64,000 nt of DNA from Angiostrongylus vasorum (GCA_018806985.1 JADANN010000020.1:62001-126000), one strand, 5' to 3'. Positions 47,557 through 60,159 are shown, counted from the stretch's first letter. Numbers and translations: made by a program. The notes: generated from the sequence alone by a model not told the origin.

Positions 47557-47934
47557 CTAGAAGTGGATGTGAAGTTTAGCGAGAAATTAATTAGTACTTA
47601 GCTTTGATGAAAACTTCGTGAAAGTTAGTATAATCCTGATAGAACCAGATAGCTTGAAAACTATAACAGCGACAGCGTTTCACGAGTTTTATTTAAAATA
47701 TCTCTGTTGCACGTTTTAAGGTCAGAAAAAGTGAAAGAATAAGTACAAAAGAGCACACCAACAGGTATTGGACAAAGTTAGTAGGGCAAAATTCTTATAA
47801 ACCTGTTAACAATTGCTGTGTTAAAGATATAATGACCATACGAAATACGCAGCTTAAACTTTTCATGCTATGTTAGCGAGAACTTAATACAACTTATTCA
47901 TGAAAGCCACGAATATCCCTCACAGAGGAATCTC

Positions 47935-50900
47935 ATATCGGTTAGTGGAAAGGCAACTTGGCGACTATCCAAGTGGCGGATAGGGGGTTAACCGCGGACC
48001 AAAAAGCAACCTTGTACATCGAATCCATGTTCTGCCACAACGATTGGGATTACACGCTGTTTGTGTGAACGAGGACGTTTTCTTGCGTGCGTGCCTGGGT
48101 TTTTCCTCATTTATGAGGATTGTGTTCTACGAGTCAATTCAGCCAAAAGCCTGCAATCAAGTGACGAAGAAGTATACGTGAGACGCTTAAGAGTCACCTC
48201 GAACAAATAAGATCCTCGTGTTTTTTTGAAGGAACTGGCAAGCTGCCTATGAGTATACTCAGCCCTCACGTTCAGAGTATGGCCAGCAATACGTGGTGTC
48301 AAAAAGCTAAACACAGTAAAAATAAACGAACCTCATTACCCTGACGCCGAAAGAGCGCCCGATACAGCAGCGTTGAGCAGTGCGAGTACGGAGAGCCTGT
48401 TATAATCCCAGTGCAGTTCTAAGCTACCTAAATCGCAAGGGGGCTGAGAAAAAGGGGAAAGGCAAAAAGGTGACCGTCTTTACCTCTAACGCATGCACCC
48501 TCGTATCTAAGTTTTCCATGCAGGACTTGATCACGGAGGAAAAAACGGTGAGATACGATGTCACCAGACTGTATGAGATGAGAAGACGCCACCCTTTCAA
48601 CGCTGCCTATGACACCGGAGAAGAAGTGTTTTTCGGAACGTGCGACAGCAAAAGAGTCGACGGCGTCCGCGTTCTCAACAACGGGCCGTGAACATCGACT
48701 TCTTCGAATAACAAACAACCCAAATCGGAGGTCGACGGTTGAAGAAATGTGGACTAATATTAAAGTTGATAATCTCCGTCGCTACGTGCCGACATCAAGC
48801 CATGTTGAGAAGAATTCGAAGCGTTCTATATGGACTTGGAGAAGCTCAACAGAGAAGACCATACATTGTTTATGATCATCATTGAAAACATTAAGGTTAA
48901 GATTGGACCCAGAAGAATCTCTTAATAACGTGACACTAGGACTCGTTGATGAGAATGGGATGAGCAGGATGAGAACCTGACTGAGTTTATCTTAACGACC
49001 AAATCGTTCATGGTAACCTGCAGACCCAGAGGCCTTACTCTCAACGAAGGACGTGGGAGTATCCTAGTGGAAGACACCAAACGGAATAAACCGTGTCACA
49101 GTAAATCGAAGGTTTTTTCAAACTGAAGCTGATGTTTTCTCAAAATTCTGCATTTGGTGAGACCATCGCCTCCTTCGTGCAAGATTTTAATTCTCACAGA
49201 AGGAAGAAAAAGTCGCTAAATCCAAAAAACCGAGTCCGAAAACCACCGTCGAACGGGACGTATTCAGTTGATTAGTCGGCTATTGGAAAGGTTCGGTTAA
49301 CGTAAGAACATCGCCGAAGAATATGGTAGGCCCGTTCAACGTCTTCACGTTAGTGCTGTGAAAGCTGAGAGTTCGAAAGTTACCAAGAGGTGTCCGCCTG
49401 CAGAAATATTTGAGCTTGTACACCAGCATGGAATCGCACGAGCAACAGGCAACCGCTAACTCACGTTCGAACTTGCAAAACAATAGAGATAGCAGATAAA
49501 ATGAAATATTAAAGAGAGAAGACCAGGAGCAATGGTCGAAGATGAAGAGGCTGAGAAATGCATTTGCGAAACCTATCGAAACATCACTAATTACAAAACA
49601 AAAATGACTGCACTCAGACATTCACATGGAACAGTTACAGCTTCCAGAAAGGCGAGAAAATCATTCACGAATTCTATCCAGATTTTTATAATAGCCACGT
49701 GCTCCTGCCCTTACATAAAAAAGAGGATAGATATGTCGTCTAAGCCGGCCTTCCTTCCAAATCCGGCTTCCGATTTGCTCGATGAACAGTCGTTCAACTC
49801 TAGATTCGAGCAGGATAAGGTCTGAACACATCAAAAACCTTCCGCCAGTTCTCATTAAATGCATATTCTCAGTTATTCATATACTGTCTGTCAAAATGGA
49901 TGGTTCCTATTCTATTGAAGAACAGCGAGACCGTGCTATTGTTGAAGAAGAGTGACCTCTACGAGATTGGGACCTATCGCCCAACCTGCTTTATGTCTGC
50001 CGTTTAAAAATTCTTCGCTCCAATCTTATCGAATCAGCTTAAGCAGCATTGACTGAACACTTTGTGAAGGACTACTATGAAAACAAGCATGGCTTCGAAA
50101 AAAAATCGGTATGATGGACCACATCCACACACTAGTAAGACTCAGTGAAATATCGCGAGAGTATAAGAGGCCGTTCCACAACCAAAATATCACTGAAGCA
50201 AAGTGATACCATCTCGCTAAAATTATTTACTGCCACCCTGGTAAACGTCATCGGAATTTTGGAATGGGACAACATGGGACTAAAAATCGATGGTTGGCAG
50301 TTACATCACCTTCTCTTTGCTGATGACATCGTTCTAGTAACACCAAACATGAGCCAAGCGGAGCGAATGACTGCCGACTTTGGAAAAGCCTGTGAAAAAA
50401 TTGGTCTTCAACGAAATCCCGCAAGAACGGGGAACAAAACGGTTTCGCATACCCTATTCACGCTCAAGGAATTGGATGCCTTCGATTGTTCCAGTTGCGT
50501 CTGCCTAAATCGGACAATCAGCATGATGACGGACTTGGCCCCAGAGATGAGTACGAAGAAGCGAGCGGCTTGAAGAGCTTTCGAAAGCATCGAAGATATA
50601 GTGAGGAGTACAAAGAACACCCGACTTCTTGCCACCTCACCTTTTCGACTCCGCGATTCTTCCCGCTCTAATGTACGCACCAGGAGCCTGGTCCTTATGT
50701 TACCAGGATAATAGATCACTCAGCGTTGTAGAACGTGCAGTGGAAAGAACGGTGCTAGGAGTATCCCGTATTACGAAAGTAAGTGGGGGGAACCCGAAGC
50801 AAAGACCTACGTCAACGACCGGAAATCAATGAGACCGTTGCATACGCTAATATGTCGAAGAAAAGGCAGCCCAGGCACGTAAAGCGTATGAGCGCCAGCC

Positions 50901-51110
50901 GGTGGACAAGAGCAGTTAGTGATTGTATTTTTCGGGACTTTCAAAATAGTGCAGGAAAACCACCGCCCCTGTGGTCAGAGTCCATCACAAGAATGCTAAA
51001 AAGAAAGATATGATACTCAACGTGATTCTGGAGCGAGCAGCACCTAATGGGCTACTCTTGCGCGCGACAGAGAGAAATGGAAGGTTTACCGGCTGCCGCT
51101 CCAGTTACTA
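47935..51110 (+). mobile_element. Decayed RTE-type non-LTR retrotransposon
   Basis: The order is endonuclease, linker, reverse transcriptase, C-terminal tail, broken by many stops and frameshifts. The endonuclease N-terminus is at about 48460-48690 (KGKKVTVFTSNACTL...) and a second piece at about 48825-48910 (MDLEKLNREDHTLF). A linker trace is at about 49600-49650. RT pieces include MDHIHTLVRLSEISREYKRP at about 50113-50175 and QLHHLLFADDIVLVTPNMSQ at about 50298-50355, with the FADD catalytic box. The tail follows (SLSVVERAVERTVLGVSR at about 50720-50775, RWTRAVSDCIFRDF at about 50900-50945). The catalytic GDFN of the endonuclease is replaced, and the RT segment with the first catalytic Asp is deleted. 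A GC-richer 5' region from about 47935 (AGGCAACTTGGCGACTATCC) is assigned as 5' UTR by position. The ends are approximate. Confidence 0.75.
50145..50573 (+). pseudogene. Reverse transcriptase fragment of the RTE-type element
   Basis: A 142-codon open segment, the longest intact piece of the element. It covers QSDTISLKLFTATLVN (family: RQGDTISP.LF), KIDGWQLHHL, the FADD box and the region after it. It starts just past an internal deletion and ends at a stop where the reading continues in another frame. Confidence 0.75.
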
Positions 51111-51114
51111 TAGG

Positions 51115-54100
51115 ATCAAAGGGACGACAGGTTACATTCAAGGGAAAACTCCTCTTCTCTTTTTTTATATCTGCAATGGCCTTCTGTGAATGAGGAGCTT
51201 TGAACTTGTATACTTGAACGGAACATATTACTTTGCTCTGGAATCAATGTCGCATTTGCAGTTTCATTTTTCTTGTGTGCTTTAACATTAGTTATTTCTT
51301 CGAGCACTGCGCTGTTGTAGATTATTGTAAAGTAAAGTGTTTTTGATGGATTTTTAAGATTATAATTTTAAATATCAGAACAGCACTTCGACAAATGTTT
51401 TTCTGTAATTTTGAACTTGCACGTACGCAGGATAGAATGCTCGAAACATTATTCATTAAATTAATGAACTATGAGGCCAGGAACGTGCAGCGGGGTGTAC
51501 AGTGCCATGCTTGTTTCAAAAATTCGTCGCGGCGAATTTGACACTCCAAGTATGGGACGCCGCGGACGACCTTCTGCTGCTGTCGACGATGAATTTTGAG
51601 AGTTTAGGTGAACTCAAACATATGAACAACCGCTCGAAAACTGTAGCAACTGCAGAAGAAACTCGGTGCACCCATTCGTACTGCGTCAAACGACTTAAGG
51701 ATAAACGATTTACTCCATCACAGATTCGTGTGTCCGGATGAAACTTTTACAGCAGAGACCCACGCCCAACGAGTCGGCAAAATGCACCGGCAACTTGAAT
51801 GGCTGTGCACTACATTGCTCAAAATAGAGGCACATTTCCCTTCCTACGATATACCCAGCTACGTGCCGCTCTAGCGATGGTTAAAAAAGTAGAACGAACC
51901 AGACAAGGAAACTCTGCCTCCACCACATTCGCTAAACCTCTCACCTACCGAACACCAGTTCTGAAAGAGTCTCGAAACTTCCATTGCGAGAAGTTTTTCG
52001 GAAGCAAAAGCCGATGACCGAACTGCCTTCACCTTTAGGAGTGCACCGTTTTTATGTTACCGACATAAATAGACTTTCTTCTCCTTGCTGAGAGAATGAA
52101 GATTCTGAGGATTTTCATCTGGTCAGCATGGTTTATTTTGTGTCACTTTAAAGTACAGGTTGAAATCCGTCATTATTTCCAAACAATCTAGTAGAACAGC
52201 TCTATGCGTAATTTCTGCAGTATATTGATTTTATTTCAGCTTTTTAAGTTGAAAGTCGAAGATTTGTAATGGGACAAAAATCAAAAAAGAGTTTCTCGGT
52301 GGCTACTGAAAATATGGATGGCTTATACGAGGACTACATCGAATTGTGGTATAAGAAATCCTGTTATTGTATTGCTTCTGTTCTCAAAAACAATCTTTGA
52401 CAAGAATAAGAGGAAGAATGGGAAAATTTCTGAGCAGCCCAAGAGTGGAAATTTTATAGCGGTGTAGCAAGAATTGTATCTGGTTAACACAGGTCGGTTG
52501 ATTGTTACAAACGACCAGGTTTTCTCTGAGACGTTACATGATCGTTTGAACCTTAAAGGCTAATTTTTTTTTCAGTCATGTAAAAGCGCTATATGATTTG
52601 TGCAGTTATAAATATGCTAAATGGCTCTCGACGTTGTTCTCGACTTCGCTGAAAGAAGCCAAAGAGAATTTCTTCTGCTGAAAATATAAAGAGAAATGGT
52701 CTTATATTGAAAAAATGAAAGTGATTAACAAACATATGTTTCAAATGATAATCTTCCACAAGCAAATGCGTAGTGCCGGTGGACAGATTGTCTCTGTCAA
52801 CATCAGCCGCGCATTAGGTGAAAATGCTGTCTACGACTGCATGATCCCTCGTAGGTTTTCATATTTTGTCTCTAGTAAAATGTGATGAGACTTTCGGGGG
52901 TCAAAGAATGACACTCGTCTGCTGAAAGCCTAATGGGCTGCGACATTGACTGGAAATATCCGGGTGCAACTACAAACTGACCAAGGAATTTTTTAAAGGA
53001 AGGCGGTACTTTTGTGTTTTTCCCCGCGAAACGTTTATGCCTTCCAGACCGCGAAACGTTTATGCCTCCCAGTTTTTACGCAAAACGCAATCAGCTCAGT
53101 CGAGGTCGAACCAAAACGCCAATTAAAGTTGTCTGCTTTTCTGTGGATAGAGAAAAGTATGCTATAAACAAAAGCTTTTACGAGAGCAAGCTTCACTGCC
53201 TCGTTAGTGCGCTAACAGAGAAGAGGCTCAAGATATTTAGAACTTTACCGCTCTCACATCAGCCATAACCGAACGCAATTTGGGTGTCATATTAGCATAT
53301 GACTGAAAATTATAATGAATGTATGGCTTGGAGGTTTTTAGAGTAAGATTTCCGTTTTCTCTCGAGATTTCAGTATCAATTCGTAGCAAGTCCGGTGGCA
53401 TTTCTAAGGACAACACATCGACAATCGAGTCGTTCCACGTAGCGGTCGTAGTCCTGAGGGCAAACGAACCTTATCTCTTAATTAGACGTTATAGTCGGTC
53501 AACACTGTGGTAACCAATAAATATTGTGCTTAATATTAAAGTGTTGCTCCACACAAAGCCTTGGACTTAAAGTAATTTGGAAAACTTATGTGAAAGCGGC
53601 ATTAATCTCTCGCCAACGTAATATGCGAGTGGATTTTTGGAGAACTTTCCATTTATCACCGATTTCATTTTAAGACCTTATTGCACTTCCAGGAGAAATT
53701 CTACATGAACTTGTCTTGAAACTGCTTCACCATTGAGAACTGAACATACCTTTATAACAACCAAAAAAATATTGCTCAAGTTAACAGTCATCAAAATGAC
53801 CGTGGTTTGCATTCCTTTGTCGAGCAACGGCATTGCCTTCTAAAAAATTTTACTCTGACAATGCTACTTTCCATCCTGATTAATGACTAAAAGTTATGTT
53901 TTACGACTTTGGTCCATCTCATTAAGGTTTATTCCAACGCTCATGTTCTTCAAAAAAGCAATAAGGAGAGAATTCGAAAAAGTCTGGTCATAATGAAGCG
54001 TTCTGCGCTGATCACTTCTTTTGGAGTACGCCATGATTTCGACTTCATTATGTATGATGGAGGCGACTGAATGCATTTTTAACTTATACGACTAGTTATG

Positions 54101-55200
54101 AATGTTTCTCAATTAATAAAGTGAGTGTTTCCGTTTACTGCTTCAGAGAAGTCTGGTAACACTTAGCCGAGCTATGAAGCGTAGCCACCTTGGCTTGCCC
54201 AAGATGAGGGGCGGAACCAAAAACAGAGCTTTTATTGCTGGTCGCCTGAAACCAATGCGTTCCATAGGGGCTCCTGAACGTCGTAATAAAGTGATACAAT
54301 GTCGCTGTATCTGTATTCCGTTTCAATAATTGGACGACGAAGAAGATCAAACAGCTTCGTTAAAACGTTGGAGAAAAGATGCATAATCACTTAAAACTAG
54401 TAAACAAACAACGTCGGACTGAGCTACGTGAAATTCCAGGAGTAGAAAACACCGCAATAATGATACCGTCAAAGAAATGTTATAGAGATGTGATATGCGG
54501 CTTAGAAATAAATAAGTGTGGACTTATAACGAAATGTATTAAGCTGGATGTTAAGCGAACAACAAGAGACCTGTCGACATAAACGCGAAACATCGCGGCG
54601 AACAGCACGGAAATAACGCACGACGCTCGTTATGTCATTTCAGTGAAGAGAGCTCAGAAGGGAACACGTATCAAAGATGAATGAAGGCGTTATTGAAATT
54701 CATTTATGTGAGGCACTCTAAGCTCCTTTGATGAATGATTTTCTTTTATCCGCGTCAATAATACGAAGTAGCGTTAAACGGCGTTAATATTTTGAAGATT
54801 AACCACTTCTATGGCGCAGAGTTAGGAGCTTCCTTTCAGCAATTGATCAGCTAACTTTCTGTCATCAGCGAGTTCGTTTTGCCAGAAAGAATTTAATTTC
54901 AAAGAGGCAGTGGTTTATGCCGATTTTACAATAGTTTCTCATTTGTGTCTAACACTGGTTAACATCTCATTTGATGTAACTGGCAGATCAATCTTGAGAA
55001 GCGTCAGCAATGTCGTTGACAGATCTGAACATGCTTGACCTTACCATTGAATGTCGTGAATCTCCTAAAGACTACCGATGCTAGAGGGTCAAGGATTTCC
55101 TTGGAAACTGGCGGTGTTTGAATATCGTCTCTAGATATTGTGATTTACACGTCGAAAATGCTCGTTAGTATGACTTCACCAGGTCTTCCATTTTTCTGAA
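51115..55200. other. Gene-poor, probably old repeat sequence
   Basis: Short open segments at 51500-52020, 52720-52850, 53010-53270 and 54140-54350 are protein-like in places but broken and not recognisable. They could be remnants of other transposons. A minus-strand segment at 51230-51310 could be a small exon (LEEITNVKAHKK), but its phases do not join the CDF gene. Confidence 0.25.
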
Positions 55201-55204
55201 GCTG

Positions 55205-55350
55205 AGAAATTGGTACAAAGTTTGTCTGGAAGGATAGAAGCACTAACTCGATACATCGCTACGCACTCACAGGTATTTGTAAAAAACTACATGTGCATTC
55301 GACCACCTCCAATAATGGTTAATAAAGACGATTGAGTAGCGCATTCCTAA
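55205..55350 (+). repeat. SINE tail-A fragment
   Basis: Contains TTGGTACAAAGTTTGTCTGG, GAAGCACTAACTCGATACATC and a tail similar to 6990-7050. Confidence 0.55.
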
Positions 55351-55422
55351 GGGAAGATCGACGCTAAACGCGTCATATTTTTTATACTTTATGGTAAAAA
55401 AATGCAGAAAAAGAACACTCAC

Positions 55423-55519
55423 GGCAAAATGAAATCTATCACAAAACAGGCGACGATCTGTGTCCACCACCATGGTCCAATTTGAAAAACCAGTCCGTGG
55501 ACCGTGTCTGCTATTGCTG
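55423..55519 (-). CDS. Orphan exon with membrane helix
   Basis: On the minus strand, a CCTTCAG acceptor and a strong GTGAGT donor bound an exon encoding AIADTVHGLVFQIG and then PWWWTQIVACFVIDFILP, a likely membrane helix. It enters after one nucleotide of a codon and leaves after two. Neighbouring exons were not found and the family is not recognised. It could belong to a minus-strand gene spanning this area. Confidence 0.35.
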
Positions 55520-58300
55520 CTGAAGGCTTTACAACACTCTCAGTAAATCAAGCGAGTAATAAAAATATCTGGCGTTGACTAGAAATTATTAAATTCTGAC
55601 GATATAAAAAATCGACAATGTGTGCTACATACAAGCAAGCGAAGTGAAAATGGTGCAAAAAAGCTTTAACAAATTCGAAGAAAAGGATTTTTTCAGCGAT
55701 CAGCAAAACCTTCATACAAAGGTTTCTGTACCCTTAAACATGTTAGCAATCTTCTATCTATTCATTCTCCTCAACGCAAACTTTTTCTCAATTTGCACTT
55801 CACAAATAATGGAAGGTTTGAAGACGTTTTAAGCACCAACAAAATTTATAAGCAATATGGCTAAGAATTAGCTCAAGATCGACTATCCACCGCGCTTAAT
55901 ATCCACTCCAAGTTATCACTAACGCATTCATTTGTTCACAGTTTCGATTTAAAACTGACGATTTCATAGTTTCTGCTCATAATAAAGCTTTAGATGGAAA
56001 AAAGACTGCTATAAACATGCTTTTTTTGAAAGGTTGACTAATCCTGATTTCTACATGAATTATTCTTCATCGTTTGTTTATTATGGGATTATGCGCATAG
56101 GCGTCCAGTAGTACTACTATATAGGTCAGTAACACTTTGCAGTGCCTATATCTACTCCGTTATTTTCTTTCTTTTTCCACTTTTTTTTCCTATTTCCTAA
56201 TGGTATGTCATCTCATCGCGACTGAGTGGTGTTTTCCTGGGTGTCAAATGTCAAACTGCAATCAGCAGCGAAATGTTCAGTTCCCAACGAGAAATAGCAA
56301 TGGATGAGGAAGTCGACATTTCCATCTGAAGGACCACAGAAGAGTAAACTGGTGTCGGAAGTTTTTGGCACCCTTGCAACAATAGTTGCCAGCTGGCATG
56401 TTGTGATGCCCTCAGGATGCGCTAGTACACTTTGAGACTCCAGAGAGACGACATTTTACTCTACAATCAAAGTGCAAAATCTCGAATGGAAATTGTTAAA
56501 GAGTTCGCGCGATTCTGAATGGCCCGTAGTAGCTTTCTGTTCTGTTTTAGCGCTATGCGCTCTTCCAGGTAAAAGTATTTCAATTATTCTTTCTTCGTGT
56601 GAAAGAATAGGATGTTGAGCATGTGTTGTACATTTCTGTTTGCAACCAAGGAACACCGTCTGAGCGCGGTCAAGGAGGAAACCATTACAGACGACAGGGA
56701 ACACAGCACACCACTTGCATCATTTACTTTTTTCTATTTATTAGTATGTTAACCTGCAACAAACTGCAGTTTCTAGACTGATGAAAAGAGTGATAGAACA
56801 CATTTCACAAAATGAAGCCTAAAAAACATGAGACTAACGATATGATAGAAGCGTGGATGAAAAAAGCATGATTCCAACCACACGATACGACGACTTCTGA
56901 ACATTTGATAGCGGACAACCACACAAACCAATAAAAAACAATCCAGTCATACAAGGGCCAAATAGTAGGAGAGTAAAGTGAGAAACTGAAATGTGTTGAT
57001 GAATCTGGTGAGACGTTGATTACAAACATCGCAGTCATCGCGCCGTTATCGTACGGACTGAGTTGTGGGCGCTGATTTTGATCAGAGGAACAACACTGAC
57101 TAGGACAAATATTAAATTTGAACTCAAACTATAATAAAACTCCCATCTAGAGTGCTGTTGGGGAAAAAAAAGATGACGAAAGACGAGTTATACGACTATT
57201 AAGTGAACATATTCGATTTACCCAGTTCTTTTTGTTTTCAATTTGTCCTCAAGAATATTGTAAATTTATGGAGCGCCAGTATGTCACCATTTTTAAGGCA
57301 GTATGAAAAAAGAAAATTATATGTTACGTGCTTTTCGTGACTGTTGAGAGTTGTAAATTCTTTTTCCAACTATTTTTTCAACATCGGGTTTCCATTCATT
57401 CGTATTTTAAGCACGGAAGGAGATTTCGCATATTTCAACTCGACACTCCCCGAAACACCGTGATTACTGACCCCTTAATTTTGAAAGCAGAAGTATGTAA
57501 GCAAAGCTGGCATTCATTTGGCCTTCACTGATTGGAGAAGGATGAAACGTTTGAACTAACATGCTGAACATTGATTAGTTCGAAATCAATTAGTGATAAC
57601 AGCTTATTTTTGCTTTGGTCCAGTGAACGCAAACAAACAAATTGACTGTACCGATTAAGAGTGCATGGAAGGACCAATGCATATTGTATATTGTGCTGGT
57701 TACACACAGCCTTGTTACCATTCAGTAATCTATCTGAGCTAAAATTACTTCAAAAAAGTAACCGCAACACTTTGTTGAAAGCGTTTACATATGGAAAGTT
57801 TTGTGATTTTAGATGGCTTTGTTCAGTGAGGTTTGTTGTGGGTCTGCCTAAACAATGGTGTTCATTGAAGACGGATTGTTAACGGGCGTTGGATGGTAGA
57901 TAAGAATCGATGATTCTAAAGACCACAGTTGTTTAAATGCAGTCATAGTGGTGAAAGGGGGAGGAATCCAAATGGCTTCTTCTTCTAGGCGCTACAATTC
58001 CAGTAAGTGTCTCGTTCCTTACTCTTGCTTTCGTAAAGTTTATTTTACTGAAGAGATATCCAACAGCACAGCAGAACTCGTATTAGAAAGAAATCAGCAT
58101 CCAACTTGAAACTCGCTCAATACTAGTGATTTTACTTTTTCTTCCAAAATGGATTCTTTATGTTGAAAAATAGTAACTATTTATAAAACAATTGAATAAG
58201 GACATAGTAAAAATATGAACATGTTGCGAAAATTAATCAGAAGAGCTGAAACTTTTCTCCGTGACCTAACCCCGAATGAAGGGATACTGAAGAGCTCATT
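55520..58300. other. Interval with unassigned open segments
   Basis: Minus-strand open segments at 56456-56704 and 56805-57038 look partly protein-like. None could be joined with consistent phases. No recognised repeat. Confidence 0.2.
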
Positions 58301-58306
58301 GTATTC

Positions 58307-58513
58307 CTACTGGAATCGAAATCTTGGCAATGGTGGTTTTTTCACATGAGCAGATATCACATATTCTGCAGGTTTCAGCACAACGTTCGTTCGATTCGCT
58401 TCTTTGAATCCGTCATTCACAACGCTGTTTGGAATTTGCATGTGTGTCATGTCACTGAATGGGGATTTTATCATTTTTAGGAGCGTCAGTGAATTCCAGT
58501 TGAATGATTTGCG
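58307..58513 (-). CDS. Probable terminal exon, unknown protein
   Basis: After the acceptor AGTATTCCAG the minus strand is open for 68 codons to TAG. It encodes RKSFNWNSLTLLKMIKSPFS and continues ...NDGFKEANRTNVVLKPAEYV..., ending KKPPLPRFRFQ. Protein-like composition and a good acceptor support a real 3' exon. A second minus-strand open segment at 58768-59064 (RSRCKNVCPNLQLGKGHV) may be an upstream exon of the same gene, with a SINE between them. Phases could not be verified and no domain is assigned. Confidence 0.4.
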   Translation of the reverse strand, partial: RKSFNWNSLTLLKMIKSPFSDMTHMQIPNSVVNDGFKEANRTNVVLKPAEYVISAHVKKPPLPRFRFQ

Positions 58514-58594
58514 CTGGAATACTAGAACAGTCATACTAGGAGATTCCCAGGTGTTCATCAGTAGCATTCGCCTGCCTTTATGTATCCGAAGAGG

Positions 58595-58745
58595 GTCTTC
58601 GTTAACAAGTTTGCTACCAATTTCCAGAGTAATGAGAAAGACAATGTTTGTTTAGCTCGGGAAGGATCGAACCAAGGTCGTGAGCGTATTGAATGGCAAA
58701 TAACACTACAGGATCCACAACCCCAACAATTTCAATAGTAAGAAC
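58595..58745 (-). mobile_element. SINE with canonical B box
   Basis: The minus strand carries GGTTCGATCC at about 58668-58677, the exact pol III B-box core, followed by a body reading GGAAATTGGTAGCAAACTTG. The tail is truncated. Confidence 0.55.
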
Positions 58746-59064
58746 GACATAAGAATCAACATATTTCTCAAAGAGGCGTAATAGAGGGAAGATAAGCAAA
58801 TTCACTTTGATCTTGACAATATATCAGAAGGTAAAGATCGACCAAATAAATACGAGAGTTTCTTAAAGCTGCGACATGGCCTTTCCCTAACTGTAGATTT
58901 GGACAGACATTTTTACACCGACTTCTGAGCAGGATTCTGTTAGAAGGTGCCATAATGGGTAAGTCTGACGAATGTGAGTTAATCAGGCATAGGTTACTTC
59001 TGATCGGTAAGTAGTACTTCCTCTCGCTGAGTTTGGCTGTGGACGCTGGTAAAATGTTCCACAC

Positions 59065-59525
59065 TCCTTACTTTATCTAATCACTTCTTCATGTTCATTC
59101 TTAGTCTTTGTGGATGTAACAGAGAGTAGAAGTTAGAAAAGAAAAAACAGAATGCAAGCATTTTTGGTTTATTTGACGATTGCATTTTGGTTTTATTGCT
59201 TCTTTACTTAGTTTTTATATAACTGTTATGGTGGCATTGACGACAATCTCCTCAGTATTCAAAAACTAGACGTAGGATATGAAGTAGCCTTCGCGTTTAA
59301 TTTCAGAAGATGTTCCAGCTTTGGAAAATAAAAAGAAGTAATTGCAGATAACCGACCGGTGAATACCAACTCGTTGAAAACAAGCAACTCCTATGAATGC
59401 TTGTTTTTCAACATCAAATGCGGAAATGGAAAGAAACTAAGTCAAACTGAGCAGCGTAACATATCGAAAGATTCATAATGTTTCAAGTTTTATTTACTGC
59501 TTATTCATTCTCTATGGAAGGCTGT
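59065..59525. other. Intergenic
   Basis: AT-rich. No feature seen. Confidence 0.25.
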
Positions 59526-59527
59526 AA

Positions 59528-59730
59528 GGATCAAGGATTAAGCTCTCAGCGTTGATCAATCCCTGGTGGCTGCACTATGCCTTCGACTTCTTTAAGCATC
59601 TTTGGAAGTGAATGAATGCATGTTTGACCTATGCAATGACTCGGAATGGCTTACCGATGTATCGAGCCAATGCTGCTATCCCTGAGGTGCAGGATCGATC
59701 CCGTTTGTATTGCAGAGCGCCTTGCACAAG
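59528..59730 (-). mobile_element. SINE tail-A copy with internal deletion
   Basis: The tail (CAGCGTTGATCAATCCCTGG) and body (TGACTCGGAATGGCTTACCG) match 8655-8800. It then jumps directly to the B-box region (GCAGGATCGATCCCG), missing the GGTACC segment. Confidence 0.6.
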
Positions 59731-59765
59731 CGCCATGGAATGGAAGGGTCCTATGTGAAATACAT

Positions 59766-60155
59766 CCACAATGATGCTGAGATATTTACGAATCTCAGAC
59801 TCTAGACCAAATTCGAATACGTGAATACCCTTCCCGGGAGCTCACCTGCTTTCCAACACACCAGCCTTGGCCTGCCTTTCTCTCAGTGAGTTACTCTAAT
59901 GGTGCTACCAGCACTGGAAGATTTCGACTACAGCTTTGGGTTAACCAAGACCAATGCAGATTTTCGCTCCACAAACCACTTTCTTTAACAAGTGACTGCT
60001 GATAATTGCTGATAGCTCCATAAGAGTGAGAAATTGCCCAAGAGAAAGGCAAAGCAAGGACATCGGTTGGTCGAGTGAATAAGACATGATCCCTCGGAAT
60101 GGAGTGTTCGAAGCGCAGCTGAGGTTCGGAGTTTTGCTCATATCTCAGCATCAAT
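59766..60155. repeat. Divergent M1-related inverted-repeat element
   Basis: The left end ATGATGCTGAGATATTTACG is mirrored on the right by CATATCTCAGCATCAAT. Interior pieces GCCTTTCTCTCAGTGAG / GAGAAAGGC and GATAATTGCTGATAGCTCC parallel M1. It is much diverged. Confidence 0.45.
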
Positions 60156-60159
60156 ATGA

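Noticed and set aside
48111..48718. Minus-strand open frames opposite the retroelement
   Set aside because: Shadows of the + strand RTE-type 5' region and endonuclease.
51230..51310. Candidate 5' exon for the CDF gene
   Set aside because: Its donor is phase 1 whereas the first known CDF exon starts in phase 0. There is no TM1 sequence.
56220..56460. Faint C-x-x-x-C pattern suggesting a THAP-type finger on +
   Set aside because: Broken by stops, and the downstream C..H spacing does not fit. Too weak to report.
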